From Prostheceraeus crozeri (taxonomy: Eukaryota; Platyhelminthes; Polycladida; Euryleptidae), in the NCBI GenBank assembly GCA_907163375.1, contig CAJQUW010003080.1, positions 434,001 through 498,000 of the forward strand: a stretch of DNA of 64,000 nucleotides, read 5' to 3'. Shown here piece by piece: positions 33,623 to 46,931 of this stretch. A model generated the notes under the pieces. The model had not been told where the DNA came from. It did not search any database and saw only the letters and a program-made list of their open reading frames with translations. The number at the start of each line of letters is the position of its first letter. Position 1 is the stretch's first letter. Position numbers and translations under genes: made by a program.

Positions 33623-34456
33623 CTGAAACCGAACAACAATAAATTATGAAATTGCTAAAATCAGCAAGATTCATAAATACACAAACTATTTTATTCGTAA
33701 AACATGACTGAAATAATGATAGCTGACGCAGATGGGACCGGCCCGACCTGCTCATCTCGAGTTGCACGACTCGTAATTAATGATTTTGTTATATATATAT
33801 TACATTGATTGACCTTTATAATGCTGTATTTGTTATACCATCATGATTAATTTCATGAATATCTGACTTTTGATCTATAAATTTGCGACTATTAACTGGA
33901 TTTTTGTCATAAGCTTTGCAAGAATTGTGCGTAATTTAGAGCTGGATTACTCATTCACCTGGTTTTCAGAAAAGTCGCACATCAGCGAGTCGAAGATTGA
34001 CAAGGAGATGTTCCTCTCCCTTTGTTTAACGCGACTGGTCAAGATCAAGGAAGTGTAATTCAGAGGAATTAGAGAACACACGTGAACTTCAACTGTCATA
34101 CATAGCATCAAAAACATTCGTCAAATTGAAATATTTTTCACACTGGTTTCGCGAACAATTAGTATCAAATTTGGTAACCAAGAAGAGCAATCAACTTAAC
34201 ATCAGCGTGCGCGTCGATTTGAGATTGAAACTCACTTCCTGATTAGTTACCTAAAATGTCTGTATTTGAAAATATGTGTTGTAACTATCTTTGACTTCTT
34301 TTTTAAACTTGAATAGAGACCAACCAGTTTAGAGGGAAGAATATAACATGCTTTCAATGCTTAAGGAGGGATCTGAACAAAAAGGCTGTAAGAACCACTG
34401 GCAAATCATTGAAAAGCTGCATTAAGAGTCACTTCTTAAAAAACATGTTTTTTCAT

Positions 34457-34498
34457 CGTGTTTTAAACACTGTTTTAAACAATTTGTTTAAAACACTA
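34457..34498. repeat. GTTTTAAAC palindrome cluster
   Basis: GTGTTTTAAACACTGTTTTA and AACAATTTGTTTAAAACAC together form a nearly symmetric hairpin built from GTTTTAAAC or GTTTAAAAC units. The rest of 33623-35333 shows no recognisable feature. Confidence 0.4.
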
Positions 34499-35333
34499 CA
34501 CACCCTGCGTCTGAGACGACGTTTTATCCATCATCGAATAAGACCATTCTTCCTTCTATGATCAGACTCCCTGGGGTTTGCCTAGCTGGAACGGTCACTA
34601 ATTTCATGCATGTTAATTGATAGAGCGCAAGTGTCTGAGATGGGATCCTAATATCTGCCGGCGATTTGCATGTGGGTTGGCCCAAACAGAGAAATGAATA
34701 GACCCGCTTCTCGCATTGGATAGCAGCGCTTTCACCGGAGAAAAGCTTTATATGATGTTCTGTAGTCTGGCTTATCATATTATTTGCGACTTCATTCTTT
34801 GTTGAATGCTGTGACTTCATTCAAAGTGTGTGTCGCTGCATGTTGTCTCGCTCATTCATGATAATGATATTCTTCGATTATGTGGATTATCACACAATGC
34901 GAAAGAGTAGTCCTTTCAGTTGCCCATTTCGTCCAGTCCACAAAACAATTTCGGCAGACATTCGATTCCTTTCTCAGATAATCTTTTAAAATGCATTAGT
35001 CTCCCAGTGTGACGTATCCATCTAAGTTAGACGCCTGTCCCATTTGTATTCCATGCCTATGTTTGCAAGTATTGTAGTGAACATATAATGTGCTTGCGGT
35101 GTTTTTTTCAATGGGAACTGCATCACTTTGCCAGACAATAAAAAAGCTCAAGTAGCCGTATTTGTTTTCAATCTTTCTTTATTGCTTAATCTATTAATGA
35201 GAATAAACATCCTCTTCTCTACGGACAGAGTGAGAGTGGCAATGTACCACCAAACAGAATCACAATTGCAACCCAATGTTATATTCAATAAAGTTGTATG
35301 ATGGTGCGATGGCATGTGAAACAGTTGTAGCTC

Positions 35334-35858
35334 CACAGAATTAGATTGTTTAATCGTATCACTTTGCTAGAAGTGCAAACTGATTCAAACAAATGGCACA
35401 TACAGGAACTTAATAAGTGGGCAAAAAGAAATTTTTAATACCTTACAGAGATAGGAAAAATAGTCGTGCGTCGCTTGCGGATTGCTCTGAATTCCTTCAA
35501 AATGCTCCGATCACCACGATTCCTTCAGATTCGCTGAATTTAGATCATTCCGCAAAAGTTTTCTCGATAATGTGGGGCCCTCCGACCATTAATAAAAAAG
35601 TTAGGAGGCGCATGAAAAAAAATTCACAAACTTCTCTGTAGAACTTGACGTCGTCTGCGTCACTTTGCTGTGTGATCCGGTTGATAACAGTCACTGAAAC
35701 TTTGCACAGTTAGGCGTGTTTAATGTTGAACTGGCTGCTCATTGTTCGATTGCTATGGTATTTAGTCAGCAGATTGTGCCATTTCAATAGCGTTACATGT
35801 TCCAATGCTTCCCTTCTAGTCAAACAGAGGAAGAAGAGACGACCGGTCCAATTCTGTG
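35334..35858 (-). mobile_element. hAT-like MITE, family 2 copy 2, 8-bp target duplication
   Basis: Begins CACAGAATTAGA and ends AATTCTGTG, in reverse orientation to the 13790 copy. Flanking 8-mers TGTAGCTC (35326-35333) and TGTGGCTC (35859-35866) agree at 7 of 8 positions. It encodes no transposase; the 74-codon frame inside is incidental. Confidence 0.85.
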
Positions 35859-35860
35859 TG

Positions 35861-35935
35861 TGGCTCAGTTGATTGAGCGACAGGTCTAGATAAACCGGGG
35901 TCGTAGGTTTCAGTTCTACCAGCAGAGCATCTTTT
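35861..35935 (+). mobile_element. tRNA-like SINE head
   Basis: TGGCTCAGTTGATTGAGC is an A-box/D-arm and GGTTTCAGTTCTACC a B-box-like arm 45 bp downstream. It directly abuts the MITE end at 35858, so the MITE may have landed at the start of this SINE. No good acceptor stem. Confidence 0.4.
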
Positions 35936-37989
35936 GCCTGTAATTTCACTCATCAAATTCATCCATGTCATTTCATTCATTGTCAATTAGTTAATTAACC
36001 AAGGACAGTTGAACTGTGAGATGTGTCTACATGTGTAGACAGGTTATGATGTAAATTGCACAAGTTTCTAGATAAGAAATAGAGTCAAGAAAAGTTACTT
36101 CTCTTAATAGTCTCAGAGCTCTTACGTTCTGTTTTAAAATGTCTTCTTGTTGTTTGACAATATACGAAATCTGAACGCTGCAGGCCTATAATCTGGATAA
36201 GTGGGTGGATTTCGACATCAGCGGTACCTAGAAAGCATGTCAATTTCAATTTTCGGCCTAATAGAAGGTTAGATAAACACAAAACCAGGTCATAGAATGC
36301 TAATTTACGCGTTCATGCACCAGCAGACCACTTCATTATGTGTTGAACCTTGACGTATGTTTACAATTTGCAAAAGTTTATTAATTTCAGGAATTTTGAT
36401 TGTCTACTACGATAACTAAATTACAATATGAAGATAGCTGACTTCATTCACAAAAGGCATCTTAATTTCACTGCGATGAAAATAAAAGTCATGCTCGCAA
36501 GCAAAATTGAAGGGAGAAATGAATCCTGCATTTTTTGAATTTTTCTACGTAGCTTCCAATGACTAAAGCACCTGTTGACGTACTGATATATCGATTTTAC
36601 GAAATAACTGAAAAAAATTAAAAACAAATGCAGCCAAACAATAGCAACAGATAATCATCATCAAAACTTATTGTTGTTTCTGTAGTTGCATTCATTTTTT
36701 GTGTTTTCACAAATAGCTCGATCGAATGTTCGCAAAGTGTAAATTTCCACGTATAGCTTCACGATTGATACTTCTCAAGCTCAAATCCTAGTTAGTTGTT
36801 ATTCAACCATGTTATAGGCCTTCAGTGTCGAAAATAACCTACTTTTAATTGAGGCATCTAATGAAGTGTACGATTTCACAAATGAGATTTTCCCGAATCT
36901 AATAACCACCATAACTGCAGGCATATGACCTTAGCTGAAAAGTATCAATAATAACTGAAAACCAATCTGACAAGCTTCTTATTACATTACCGATTTATTC
37001 ATCGCCGACAAGTCGTGGCAGTGCAGACGTTGATTGAACACGGTGTGGGGCTAATTTCTTGGAATTGAGAGATGGCGTTAGATGGCGGCATTTATTAGAG
37101 GAAATGCGGTATACATGAAATAAATCAACTAGTAGCCTACTTGTTTCTTGTGATATGCAATGATCATAAAAGCCCATCAAATATCTAGCAATATTATTCT
37201 TAATGCTAAATGTTCCGGCATTCGCTTAGTTGACAGTATGAGAGTACGATATAGTACGATTTGTACAATTACTATATAATTTGAAATGTGGCATAAATAA
37301 GATGAAACTGTTAATTATCACCAATGATATTGGAAAAAACATGAATAATCCTATATAATTTGATGAAGTCCCAACATTCCCCTCTTTACTTAAGCAAAGG
37401 ATACGACGGAATTGGTAACTTGATTTCTTTTCGTCTGATGGCGAATATTTGCCAAAGGCGAGGTCAGTTTCCCATTTTCTTCGGATGCAAATCTGTCTAG
37501 GATACATTCCTCTTCTTCCATTTCTGAGAGAAACAATTACAAGAAGGTTTCTGTCTTGATTAAATTTAATCCTTTACCGTTGATACAGTGAAAGATTCTT
37601 GCTTACAGAAGTTCAATTGACTATCGTCCTATTTACTGATGAAGCATCTTTCAAGTCAGTAGCAAGCACTCTCCTGAGGAATTGGACAATATTTTTACCT
37701 AAAAGAAAATCAGAGCAACAAAGATGTCGTTGCAGTTTGATATTTAGAAAACAAAATCTATTATGCAAATAATATAATGAAACGCTGCTAGGAAAGTAGA
37801 GAATTCAAAGATAGAAAAGATGTCTAAAGATTCGTCACAGTGACGTCAACGGCTTGTCTTCAACTTCAAAGTTATAAAGCGCTCTGTGAAGATGCATTCT
37901 GTATAGAGACAAACTGAATGAGTTGTTTGAGAACAGACCGTTCCTGCAAGATTTTCACAGGGGTCTGTTGCAGTACATTGAATATCCAA
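35936..37989. other. No gene recognised
   Basis: Intronic, AT-rich, with short frames only. The local GGCGTTAGATGGCGGCA near 37075 is GC-richer but unremarkable. Confidence 0.5.
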
Positions 37990-38415
37990 GGAGAATGACA
38001 ACTATTAAGTCATGCAAAACACCAAAACCATTGATTCCCCGACCACAATCTCTCGAACCGAAGTCCGCGTTGAAAGCGAGCGTTGATAGCGATTCGAGAA
38101 ATTCAGATCATTGCGCACAAGTTTTTTCGATAATGTTGGCCCTTCCGATCATTATTTAAAAGTTAGCAGGCGGACGAAAAAACGTTCAAACTTCTCTGTA
38201 GAACTTGACATCAACTGTGTCTCTTTACTTTGTGATCCAGTTGATAGCAGTCACTGAAACTTAACACGATTTGGCGTGTTTAATGTTGAACTGGCTGCTC
38301 ATTGTTCGATTGCTATGGTATTGTGTCAATAGATTGTGCCACTTCATTAACGTTACATGTTCCAATGTTTCCTTTCTAGTCAAACAGAGGAAGAGACGAC
38401 CTGTCTAATTCTGTG
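37990..38415 (-). mobile_element. hAT-like MITE, family 2 copy 3, left end replaced
   Basis: The right end (TCTAATTCTGTG at 38404-38415) and the internal landmarks are present in the same orientation as the 35334 copy. The left end is missing; in its place is a 60-bp segment (CATTGATTCCCCGACCACAA, TCCGCGTTGAAAGCGAGC) that recurs inverted at 38993-39082. The copy is thus truncated, or recombined with another repeat. Confidence 0.65.
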
Positions 38416-38992
38416 GTTTACCTTGATTGTTTGTGTGCTTTATAGCGGTAACGAGGAAAATGTTGAATAAGTTTGAAAGGAACTATGGAATTAATTTGAA
38501 CAATAATTACTTATTCGCATTCCTTACTTCACAAGGATTCTTAAGATACCAAACATGAACATTGTTGATGAAAAAGTGAGAATATAACATTTTCAGTCAA
38601 AACATCTATGATTTTGTGATATCTTCACGATATCACTATTTTTTCCTAGTTCACCGATTTTGATGACCAATATATCAAAAGAAAGCTCAGAAAATGCTCG
38701 TTCTCCCCGTGCCTGATTCATTATCATACTCACATGTTTTCTTTTAAAAAAATTGCAATTTGTAAATTGTGCGATTTTCACCTTTTGAGCACTGCTCAAC
38801 AAATACAACAGCGGATGCAAGTCTATCATAGCTCATTTTACAGCTGACAATGCAAGCTCTCGAATGATGTGTGATACGTTGTTGTACGACACGATTAGAA
38901 AGCATGAGAACCGATTGAAGTTCAGCGTAGTTAAGGTCGCCCATTTTTTATGATCAGCTCTATTAAGTACTGTCGGCGTGACCCAGAAGAAG

Positions 38993-39082
38993 GTGCGAGC
39001 TCGCTTTCAACGCGGACTTCGGTTCGATTTCTGGTTCGAGAGATTGTGGTCGGGGAATCAATGGTTTTGGTGTCTTTTATTG
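38993..39082 (+). repeat. Inverted partner of the segment at about 38005-38075
   Basis: GCTCGCTTTCAACGCGGACT, GAGAGATTGTGGTCGGGGAA and TGGTTTTGGTGTCTTTTATT are the reverse complement of the sequence at the broken end of the MITE at 37990. The two lie about 0.9 kb apart and may be the ends of another inserted element. 39083-42279 contains nothing else I can identify. Confidence 0.5.
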
Positions 39083-42000
39083 AATACATAGTTGTCACTC
39101 TCTTTAAATAATCAATGCTAGATTTTCCTTCATCAAAAGGCTATTTACGGGGAAATTATTGCAAGCCACTTATTCATCACTTGTCTGTTTAAATTTTGAC
39201 TGGTTATTATTGTTAGCAACTAACTTTTGCTGAAACCTGTTGAGTCTTGTTGACAAGCGGTATGCGATAATTTGAATCCCTACACCGTTTTGACAATGAC
39301 GGCGTCTGTCCGACAATTACTAGACATTGCATGGTGTTTAAATTGCTTACGTTGAATCGTTCACTAACTTTTTAATGTCAGTTGGGACAGAACAGAAAAT
39401 GAACCTCTGTTCAGGTAATATTTGTAGATAAAACCGCTTTATCATTTAGCCAAATGCTTGTATTGACGTCTGTAGTATGATAACAAAGCTATTTATGATT
39501 CTATTATGTAAATTGCTTGGTGGATTTATTTATGTTATGTCCTTGACATTATTGAAGTTTTGATAAATTACATCTGATAGCGGCATGGAACGGAAGAAAT
39601 GCGTAGCTAAATACCAGCAAATCAGCAACGAATCAACCATGAATTCTACTGTCATCAAATGACAAAATGAAGGCATAAACAATCTAAAGCTGAATCAACA
39701 AGCCAGTTTACAGGATCAAATTAATACCCAAAAAGGGTCATAGCCTAGGGATTTGAAACTATTCAAAATCTTCAACAACAAAGAATATTACTGAAATATT
39801 AATACTCTCATTTTCTTTGAATGTCTGTCAACAGGATTATTGTCTGAAAGTTTACCATCTCAAAGCGCGATATTCTCGTGATTGTGGTATGCATCTTTTC
39901 AAGTAAGAGCATTCATGCCTATTAGTATTAAATCTAGACCGCCGCAAATACTCCAGCCAGATGCGGACATGGTTCACATGTTCCTGGAACAACACAACTA
40001 CCATTTGATATGTAATCATGGGAAACACAATTATTGCTTATTTTTTCGAGTAAATACCCAAGGAGAATGTTTTACACTTAACTATTTGCATATCTTTAAT
40101 TGCTCTGTGTAAGGTTGTACATTAATCAGGAGTTGTATGGATATTATACATTCTAAGACAAAATCATGTTTAAGCTGAAGATAGGCCCACGCACTCGAAA
40201 GTTGAGTGAAATTTTTTTGTATAAGCATTCGCTGAAATTGTTTGCTTTTATTTTACACTGAGACAAAATCATAATCTAACCCAATTTGGTAAACGAGGAT
40301 AATTTCAGTCAGGCCTATTGAAATATATTTCCGTGTTCTATTGATCACTTATCATCAAATACTTGTCTGTCATACGAAGAATGCCAGTCGCCTGTTCACT
40401 CAGCACTCGCATAAGTTTACCCCAGACAAATTCAGTTACAACTTCACATGCGTTTGTTAAGTATTGCTGCCATATTATGGTGAAAGAAGTGACTTTTCCC
40501 TCATCATCTTTCAAAATGAGTAGCATTTTCTCATTTTATAGATAAATAGGGCTAACAAAAAGCATATTTAGATACAATCAAAAACTAACATTTTTCACAG
40601 TGCATTTCATCCACTCTTATTCAAGTGCAAACAGTTGACTGGATTTTCAACAATTCAAATTCCAAAATCCTATACTTGTGCAGTGAAATACATACGGTAT
40701 ACTAAATCTACATGTACATTGCATGAGCACAATTGAGGCAATGTATATGCACGGTAGGCTTACATCTGATAGATTAAAAGTCCAGATGTCCTCAATGATG
40801 CTCTCAGTTTTAGTCTATCTGCGGCAAAAGTATCTGATTTTAGAATTTGCATTTTAAATTCAGTCCAATATTTGCACTTAAATAAAGGTGGACGAAATAT
40901 AATAATAATGATAATGGTGTGTATTTCAGCAAAGAATGAAAATTAAGTTTCACAAGATGATTTACAATAGGCAATGCTGTTCTTGACAATAAATGTTTTC
41001 CGATAAAATATGTTCAGTTTCTTCAAAACAAGAATTAGGCTTATAAAATCAGACAAATTGCTGTATCACAACTAATGCACCTTTACAATTGTTTATTTAT
41101 AATAGTTGTAACATAAGGGAAGAATGTGTTTCTGCATTTTTTAGTGCGTGTTAACTTGGAAGTGAAATGTTTTGAATGTTGTAAGTGTTTGGGAATGTAT
41201 ATGTGCAAGGTATGGGACTTGTCGCTTGCCTGTATATGTATACTGTGCAAAATATTAATTTGTGATTGTCTCTCCATTAATTTGATGACTTTATTTATCC
41301 ACAAATATCTTTATTATATCAGAAACTCGGAGAATTGCTAGACGGCAACTGGATCTGATAAAATGAATCTAATCACAGGTGCCGTACTTTAATTGCGCGC
41401 TTTTCCTTGCTGACTGCAAATGCTTTCAAAGTAAAGATCTGAAGTATTGGATAAGGATATCCTCACTGATGGGTGATAAAGCAGACGTATTCAGGACATA
41501 GAAGACTGATTGAATATGGATCTACTTCAAGGCTAAGATAAACCATTTCAATTTTTTATTTCTATTAACGTATTGAAATTGCTAAAAATGAATGTCAAAT
41601 ATCATTTAGTTTCAAATTTGCAAATGATTGTCTCCTTCTCTTCTAAGTCCGTCAAGAAGCTATTTTTATTCAAACTTATTGACATTGAATGGTTGAAGAA
41701 GTCGGCTCCTTTGATGAAAGAATAATTTGAATATGTTAAATTTTGAAATCTCTGCTTGCATCGAAACTATTTTTGTTTGTATTCTGGGTTCTTAATTACG
41801 CAGCAGTTATGAGAATATGATTGCGTCCTTGTATATATCAGAATATGACCTACTTCTAGAATGAACTTATGATTTGCTGTTCAATAGAACATAAATGAAG
41901 AAGAAGGAATTGACAAATTCTCGTCATCATAATTCTAAATTCTATGTCATACAGACGATGCATTCCGTTTGAAATAAAATATGATTTTTGAAGAGTCCTT

Positions 42001-42290
42001 CAGTTAACATATTACTTTGGTTGAATCTCAAATAAGGAAAAATAAAAACATTAACCACATGGAGTTGCAATTGCATCTGTCGGGCAGTATTATATAAAAA
42101 TATAAAAACATTTTGAATAGTAAGACTGTAATAATAATGCTGTATTTCAACTATTAAGAGCGGTATTTGACAGCCGTGTACATGGAATTCTGCATTAAAT
42201 TGAATCATGGTTGAAACAACGGCTCTCAGGTATGATTCGCGTGAGGAATGCGGCGCAAATAATAAAAATCAGCATTCTGTTGATTCTTAT

Positions 42291-42337
42291 ATTGCCACGA
42301 GGCCTTTCGTCGACTCTCTACGGGTGGCTACAGTCGA
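42291..42337 (-). ncRNA. Degenerate hammerhead-like motif
   Basis: Minus strand: GCCAC, CCGTAGA, a tiny stem II (GTC/GAC), GAA, palindromic stem III AGGCCT, C, GTGGC. Stem I pairs perfectly (GCCAC/GTGGC). The core CCGTAGA differs from CUGANGA at positions 4 and 6, which should impair catalysis. Confidence 0.4.
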
Positions 42338-42411
42338 TACATCAGAAACAAATGAAAATTAGACAAAGATATATATACAAGAAAGAATGAATAGCAATGA
42401 GTGATAGTTCG

Positions 42412-42719
42412 CTAGCGCCAAGGGAGAGACAAAGTCACTGTTGTGTCTTTCTGAACGCACAATGGAGGTCGCAGTGACGTAATGTGCGTTGCCTCGAGAT
42501 GTGGTAATAAGCGAGGTCTTTGCGTCCGAACGATGACGTCGAAGAACTTGATTCTTTGGCTTGCATTATCGAACAAGCGGCACTCACTCGCGTGTCTCGT
42601 CACCGCGCTAGCAGGTTCGGCGCTGCTTCTTGGTCGTCGGTTGTGTCCGTCCATTAACCAGGCCGGCAGGTGCTCCTTCATTCTGGTCCCCAACCACCGT
42701 TCTGTGCGTCCGATGTAAC
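42412..42719 (-). CDS. Penelope-like GIY-YIG endonuclease fragment
   Basis: Read from about 42719: SYIGRTERWLGTRMKEHLPA (the YIG and catalytic-Arg region), then WLMDGHNRRPRSS, ASAVTRHASECR (the helix usually written AV..H), FFDVIVRTQRPRLLPHLEAT, HITSLRPPLCVQKD and a short end. This is the C-terminal half of a PLE-type GIY-YIG domain; everything upstream, including the RT, is absent. It belongs to a different PLE lineage from the copy at 30.9 kb, judging by the LPAWL and RRPRSS segments. Confidence 0.75.
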
Positions 42720-43036
42720 TAGCGAACTATCACTCATTGCTATTCATTCTTTCTTGTATATATATCTTTGTCTCATTTTCATTTGTTTAAATTGAATCAA
42801 TTATTATGAATAATATACGATTAACTTGAAATATAGGCTAAACATAGCAGTTATGCGATAGCCTTGGCAATCGGAACTATCGACATTCGTGACAACAATT
42901 TTCGACGCATTTAGAAGCATTTCAATAGAGCTAATTCAGAATTTGACTACACTGTAACCATATGGCCAGGAAACGAAAAATTGTTGCCTATTCGTACCAG
43001 AAATCATGTTGCCACAACGAAATGTTCCGATAACCC

Positions 43037-43222
43037 AACCAATCAGGGTGTAGTTGGCATGTCACTTAACCAATCAGAGTGCAGCTTCGAAATCACTTAA
43101 CAAACCAGGGCTATGTTCGGACACTGTTTAACTAATCAGAATGCAGTTGGTAGATCACTAAGCCAATCAGGGTGCAGTTGGTAGATCACTTAACCAATCA
43201 GGGTGCAGCTGATGGATCACGT
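43037..43222 (+). repeat. 31-bp minisatellite, six units, with CCAAT-like motifs
   Basis: Six contiguous units of exactly 31 bp with consensus AACCAATCAGGGTGCAGTTG plus GTAGATCACTT. Units 1, 2, 5 and 6 carry an intact CCAATCA (the NF-Y recognition core); units 3 and 4 have AAACCAG and CTAATCA. Unit 3 is the most diverged. Confidence 0.9.
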
Positions 43223-46200
43223 AGTAATTTCAAACTGAACATGGCATCAATAATGCAAGATAAACAAGACTGAAGTATTAATAAGCATTGCCAGACAAGA
43301 CGACTTTTTCAGAATTATCGCAACATTTTCTCATTAGCACTTTTTTGCTTTCATAAATCCATCCGGAGCACGAATGTGGAGACATCGGGCCAGGATGGAT
43401 GCACACAGTCTAACTTTGGAAATACATTGATTAAAAGCGCTAACGATACTTTTGCTTGGTAGAATAACTCGCTGTTCATTGCGAAATTTAGGTCAGGTCC
43501 TTCGAGCAAACTTCGCAATGTCCAGAGGTTAACTTGAACTGAACGCTAATCTTCCTCTACAAAGTAATAGAGGGGCCCCAAACGAAATTTGAAGTTCATT
43601 TGATAATGCTGAAAATTCACTATTTAATTTCCTATACAGTACCATTTAAAATTAATCTCTAAAGAACCAAAATGATATCGATACATGATAAAGCAGTAAT
43701 AAAAAGTAATCCTAATCGAACAGGTTCTGAATGTATGGGAGAAATGACACCTGAGATAATCTCAATATTAAATACATTAATGTGCGTAGTTTCTTTGTAC
43801 TTTCACAGCTGTTGATGAAGTTAGTGATCATTATTTACCAATTAATCCGTCTCAGTAATTTCCTATATGAAAGTAGCTAAATTAAGTAGACTAATGAGTT
43901 GGTCGTCATAGAAACGAGCGAAATTGGGATCCAAGATCTTTTATAATATGTTTGTGGTATGGATGGAGGAAACAGTTTTGCAAGCATCATTAAAACTGAC
44001 ACAAAATATCACACTGATCAAGTGTGTAGGAAATTGAATGCCAAAGTTCTGTTGCAAGAGCACACATCGGCAACAATCCATGTGTACTACTTATTTTAGT
44101 CACAGTGAAGAAGATAGATTAGCGATGACCCATGTCACCAGACTGATCTCACACATCTCTCTATCTGCTTGTCTAGGCAAAGCTCTATTTTCTCAGTAGG
44201 AGAGGCAAGCAAATACAAGTAACTCAGTGTGTAACATCACTAAAACGCATTACTATTGCGAACTGAATAAACAAAAGGAGGTTGCACACAATAAAAGAAT
44301 ACTCAAAGTTAATTATGTCTAAGGGACCATGCTATAAACAAAGAAGGCAAATATCCTTTAACAATTGACGTACCATTGAATAGAATGATTAGAGGCGTCA
44401 AAATTCCGGATGTCAGGAAATTAAGGTTTTGTTTTTGCGAGCGCTTTCGATCAGCGTCGTGACCATTATCAAGCTCTGACCAAGTGACACTGACAGACAG
44501 ACCGTGACATGGCTGTCGTTCCAGTACATGATTATTGATCAAAGAAGGCAAAGCCGATATGAAATGGATATCTTTAACAACCGAGAAGTAAATGCACGTG
44601 TAAATGCATGAATAGTATGTCTTTTGGGGATGATGGCATTGAGAATGTGGTCTTCATCGTTTTCTATCGACATGAATAGTTTCTTGCTTTGTGCGTATCT
44701 TCGTATGATGAGTTCGTTTTCAGAGCATTGACATTTTCTCTCCTTGTTACGGTAAATGATCTTATGTGCCGTTTATCAACAATATTTAAGCAATTGGATA
44801 GTGTCTTATTCAAACCTGTCATAATATCCATGTGGTGACGGTCGGAGGGTGCAGGATTCTTTGATGTGCAATCCTGTTTACGACTGTAAGTACATGTACC
44901 TTATGCATATGAGATACCTAAATAGGCTCAATTACTGGCATTAATAAATTAATAAGTCCAAATATAGTGGTTCGATTAAAATGTCACGGACACAGCATCA
45001 CGTAGCATTGTCGACGGTCAGGAATCGTTAGCCGAATTGTTTGTCAATGAAAAACAAACAATCAACGGTCGTGTCCGCGTAGACAAAGTCCGACCGGTTC
45101 AAAAGCACACGGAGAGATTTGACCTGATAATGAATCACCAATAATCCTATCAGCTTTGTTATGTCTTGACTATTAAAATAGGCACGTGTGCAAAACTTAC
45201 ACTTCCTTCATGAATCACTCACTATTCAGAGGCCTGATTGACCATTGCTTGTTTTTAAACAGAAGCAAAAGCGCGATATTGACATACACTTGACGATGTA
45301 TGCATAATGAGCTTTTCAGAAGCAGAATCCTTTTCTAAAAAATCTGGAATACGTATCCGAGAAACACATTTTTCATTCTCATCTATAAAATAGCCAAATA
45401 TAATGACTGCCACAATCATCAAAGGCTGCCAATCGAAAGTAATTCAAAATTCAGGTTGTATGAATTTATTACTCTTTTATTGACTGATTCGTTGTCGAAA
45501 TAGGCAAGAGATGCAGCGAAACGACACCAAATAATCAAGTTATTGCTGCAATCCATAAACAATTTGTTTCCAAATGTAGAATGGCTGAAATAAAAGTCCA
45601 TGGTAGATCGTCATGTTGTCTATAAGCTGCAAGGATCAGAGGAATTAATTCTGTCGCATCACTTTGTTGCCGAAATATATGAAGTTCATATTTCTGAGAA
45701 TTCATTTGATCCATTAAAAAAGACATTTCACTAATCCCGATGGTTAAAACCGATGGTTGGAATTTGACTTCGTGGAATGGAAATGATCGTTTTCTTCCTT
45801 TTTTTAATGATCAATCCATTGACATCGCAGAGTGGCTCCAGTATAAACTCTAAATAGCTGTATTTCGCATCGCAGATGACCTTGCAGTCAACAATGCGAA
45901 ATTCTTCTTAACATTATGATTACATTATATTATATTATAATTGTGACAGTCATTATAAAGTATTATGCATTACACAATACACTCATTATACTATTGCAAT
46001 TGATGATTATCATCTTGAAGAATAAGACAATTTAAAAGTGGATTCTGAGGTGCGTTCCTTTTTTCTTTGTAGACTTTGTTAGTTTTCTCACATTTTTTTG
46101 AAGAATCACTTTGATTTTTGTGTTGGTTGTCAAAAGTCTCACACTTCTCATTATTGATGCTATGCACGAAATGAATAAATGAGTATTATCTTCAGTATTA

Positions 46201-46410
46201 ACATGGAAATGTCGGAACACAAACATTTACCTTTTATTTAATCGACATGTACAACTATTGTACCTTTGTCTCATTAGAAAAAGCATATCATTTACAGATT
46301 GATGTAAATGTTGATTACCCGGTTCACCGAATCTCGGGGTGCATGCATGCACAGCATGTCCGAAAAGTCAAATATTCTTTGTTAACCTGGTACTAGGGCC
46401 GTATTTAAAC
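43223..46410. other. No gene recognised
   Basis: Intronic AT-rich DNA. Frames up to 80 codons without motifs; short TA-rich simple stretch near 45915-45950. Confidence 0.5.
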
Positions 46411-46480
46411 TCTATATACAGTCAATAAAATAGCACTAAGCTTCCGAACAGAAACCACGTAATAAAAAACCAACAGTTTT

Positions 46481-46524
46481 TTGCAAGGCCTTTCACCTGC
46501 GTCTTACAGGCATCTTCAGGCAAT
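46481..46524 (-). ncRNA. Hammerhead ribozyme motif, consensus core
   Basis: Minus strand: TTGC, CTGAAGA (an exact match to CUGANGA), stem II GCCTG-TAAGACG-CAGGT after a bulged T, GAA, palindromic stem III AGGCCT, T at the cleavage site, GCAA pairing with TTGC. All core positions fit the type I hammerhead consensus. Confidence 0.65.
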
Positions 46525-46697
46525 TGTGTTATTCTTCACATTTGAGATAATATATATACATCGTCAATTAACTTTCAAACATCACTGTCCAAGCATGTCA
46601 AATCAATTGGCACATGATATGAAAGGGAATCTTTTCATCAAGTCTTAACAATAGGGAGTCACACCTGCAGAAGTAACTGATCCCTCGTACCCGCCCC

Positions 46698-46931
46698 TCA
46701 CACCAGAAGACCTTTCCATGCCTGGCTAATCTCCCACCTGTTGTTGAAACTCGCCGTCCTCTCAGATAACACCGCTTCCTTCACCTTTCTCTTATACCAA
46801 TGCCCCTCACCAGCTAAAATCCGCCCTTCCCGCCACGCCATCCTATGACCTTCCTCCCAACAATGTTTCGCTATCTCAGAGGTAGTAATACTAGCTTTTT
46901 CAACATTTTTCTTGTGCTCTTTTGTTCTCAC
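46698..46931 (-). CDS. PLE GIY-YIG C-terminal fragment
   Basis: 77 codons: RTKEHKKNVEKA (catalytic helix), SEIAKHCWEEGHRMAWREGR (the conserved ..H.WEEGH..W segment of PLE endonucleases), ILAGEGHWYKRKVKEAVLSE, then a short tail. The YIG half and the RT are missing because the copy is 5'-truncated at 46968. It represents a third PLE lineage in the window. Confidence 0.75.
   Translation of the reverse strand: MRTKEHKKNVEKASITTSEIAKHCWEEGHRMAWREGRILAGEGHWYKRKVKEAVLSERTASFNNRWEISQAWKGLLV

Larger units (their letters stand above)
42280..42786 (-). mobile_element. Penelope-like element 3' end with inverted flank
   Basis: On the minus strand a GIY-YIG fragment runs from about 42719 to 42412, followed by a 3' untranslated region and a hammerhead-like motif at 42291-42337. 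A 68-bp segment at 42348-42415 recurs as an exact or nearly exact inverted copy at 42719-42786, immediately upstream of the coding fragment. This is again a truncated copy joined to an inverted piece of its own 3' region. No target duplication was identified. Confidence 0.75.

Noticed and set aside
43037-43222. CRISPR array
   Set aside because: Units are contiguous without spacers, and the genome is eukaryotic.
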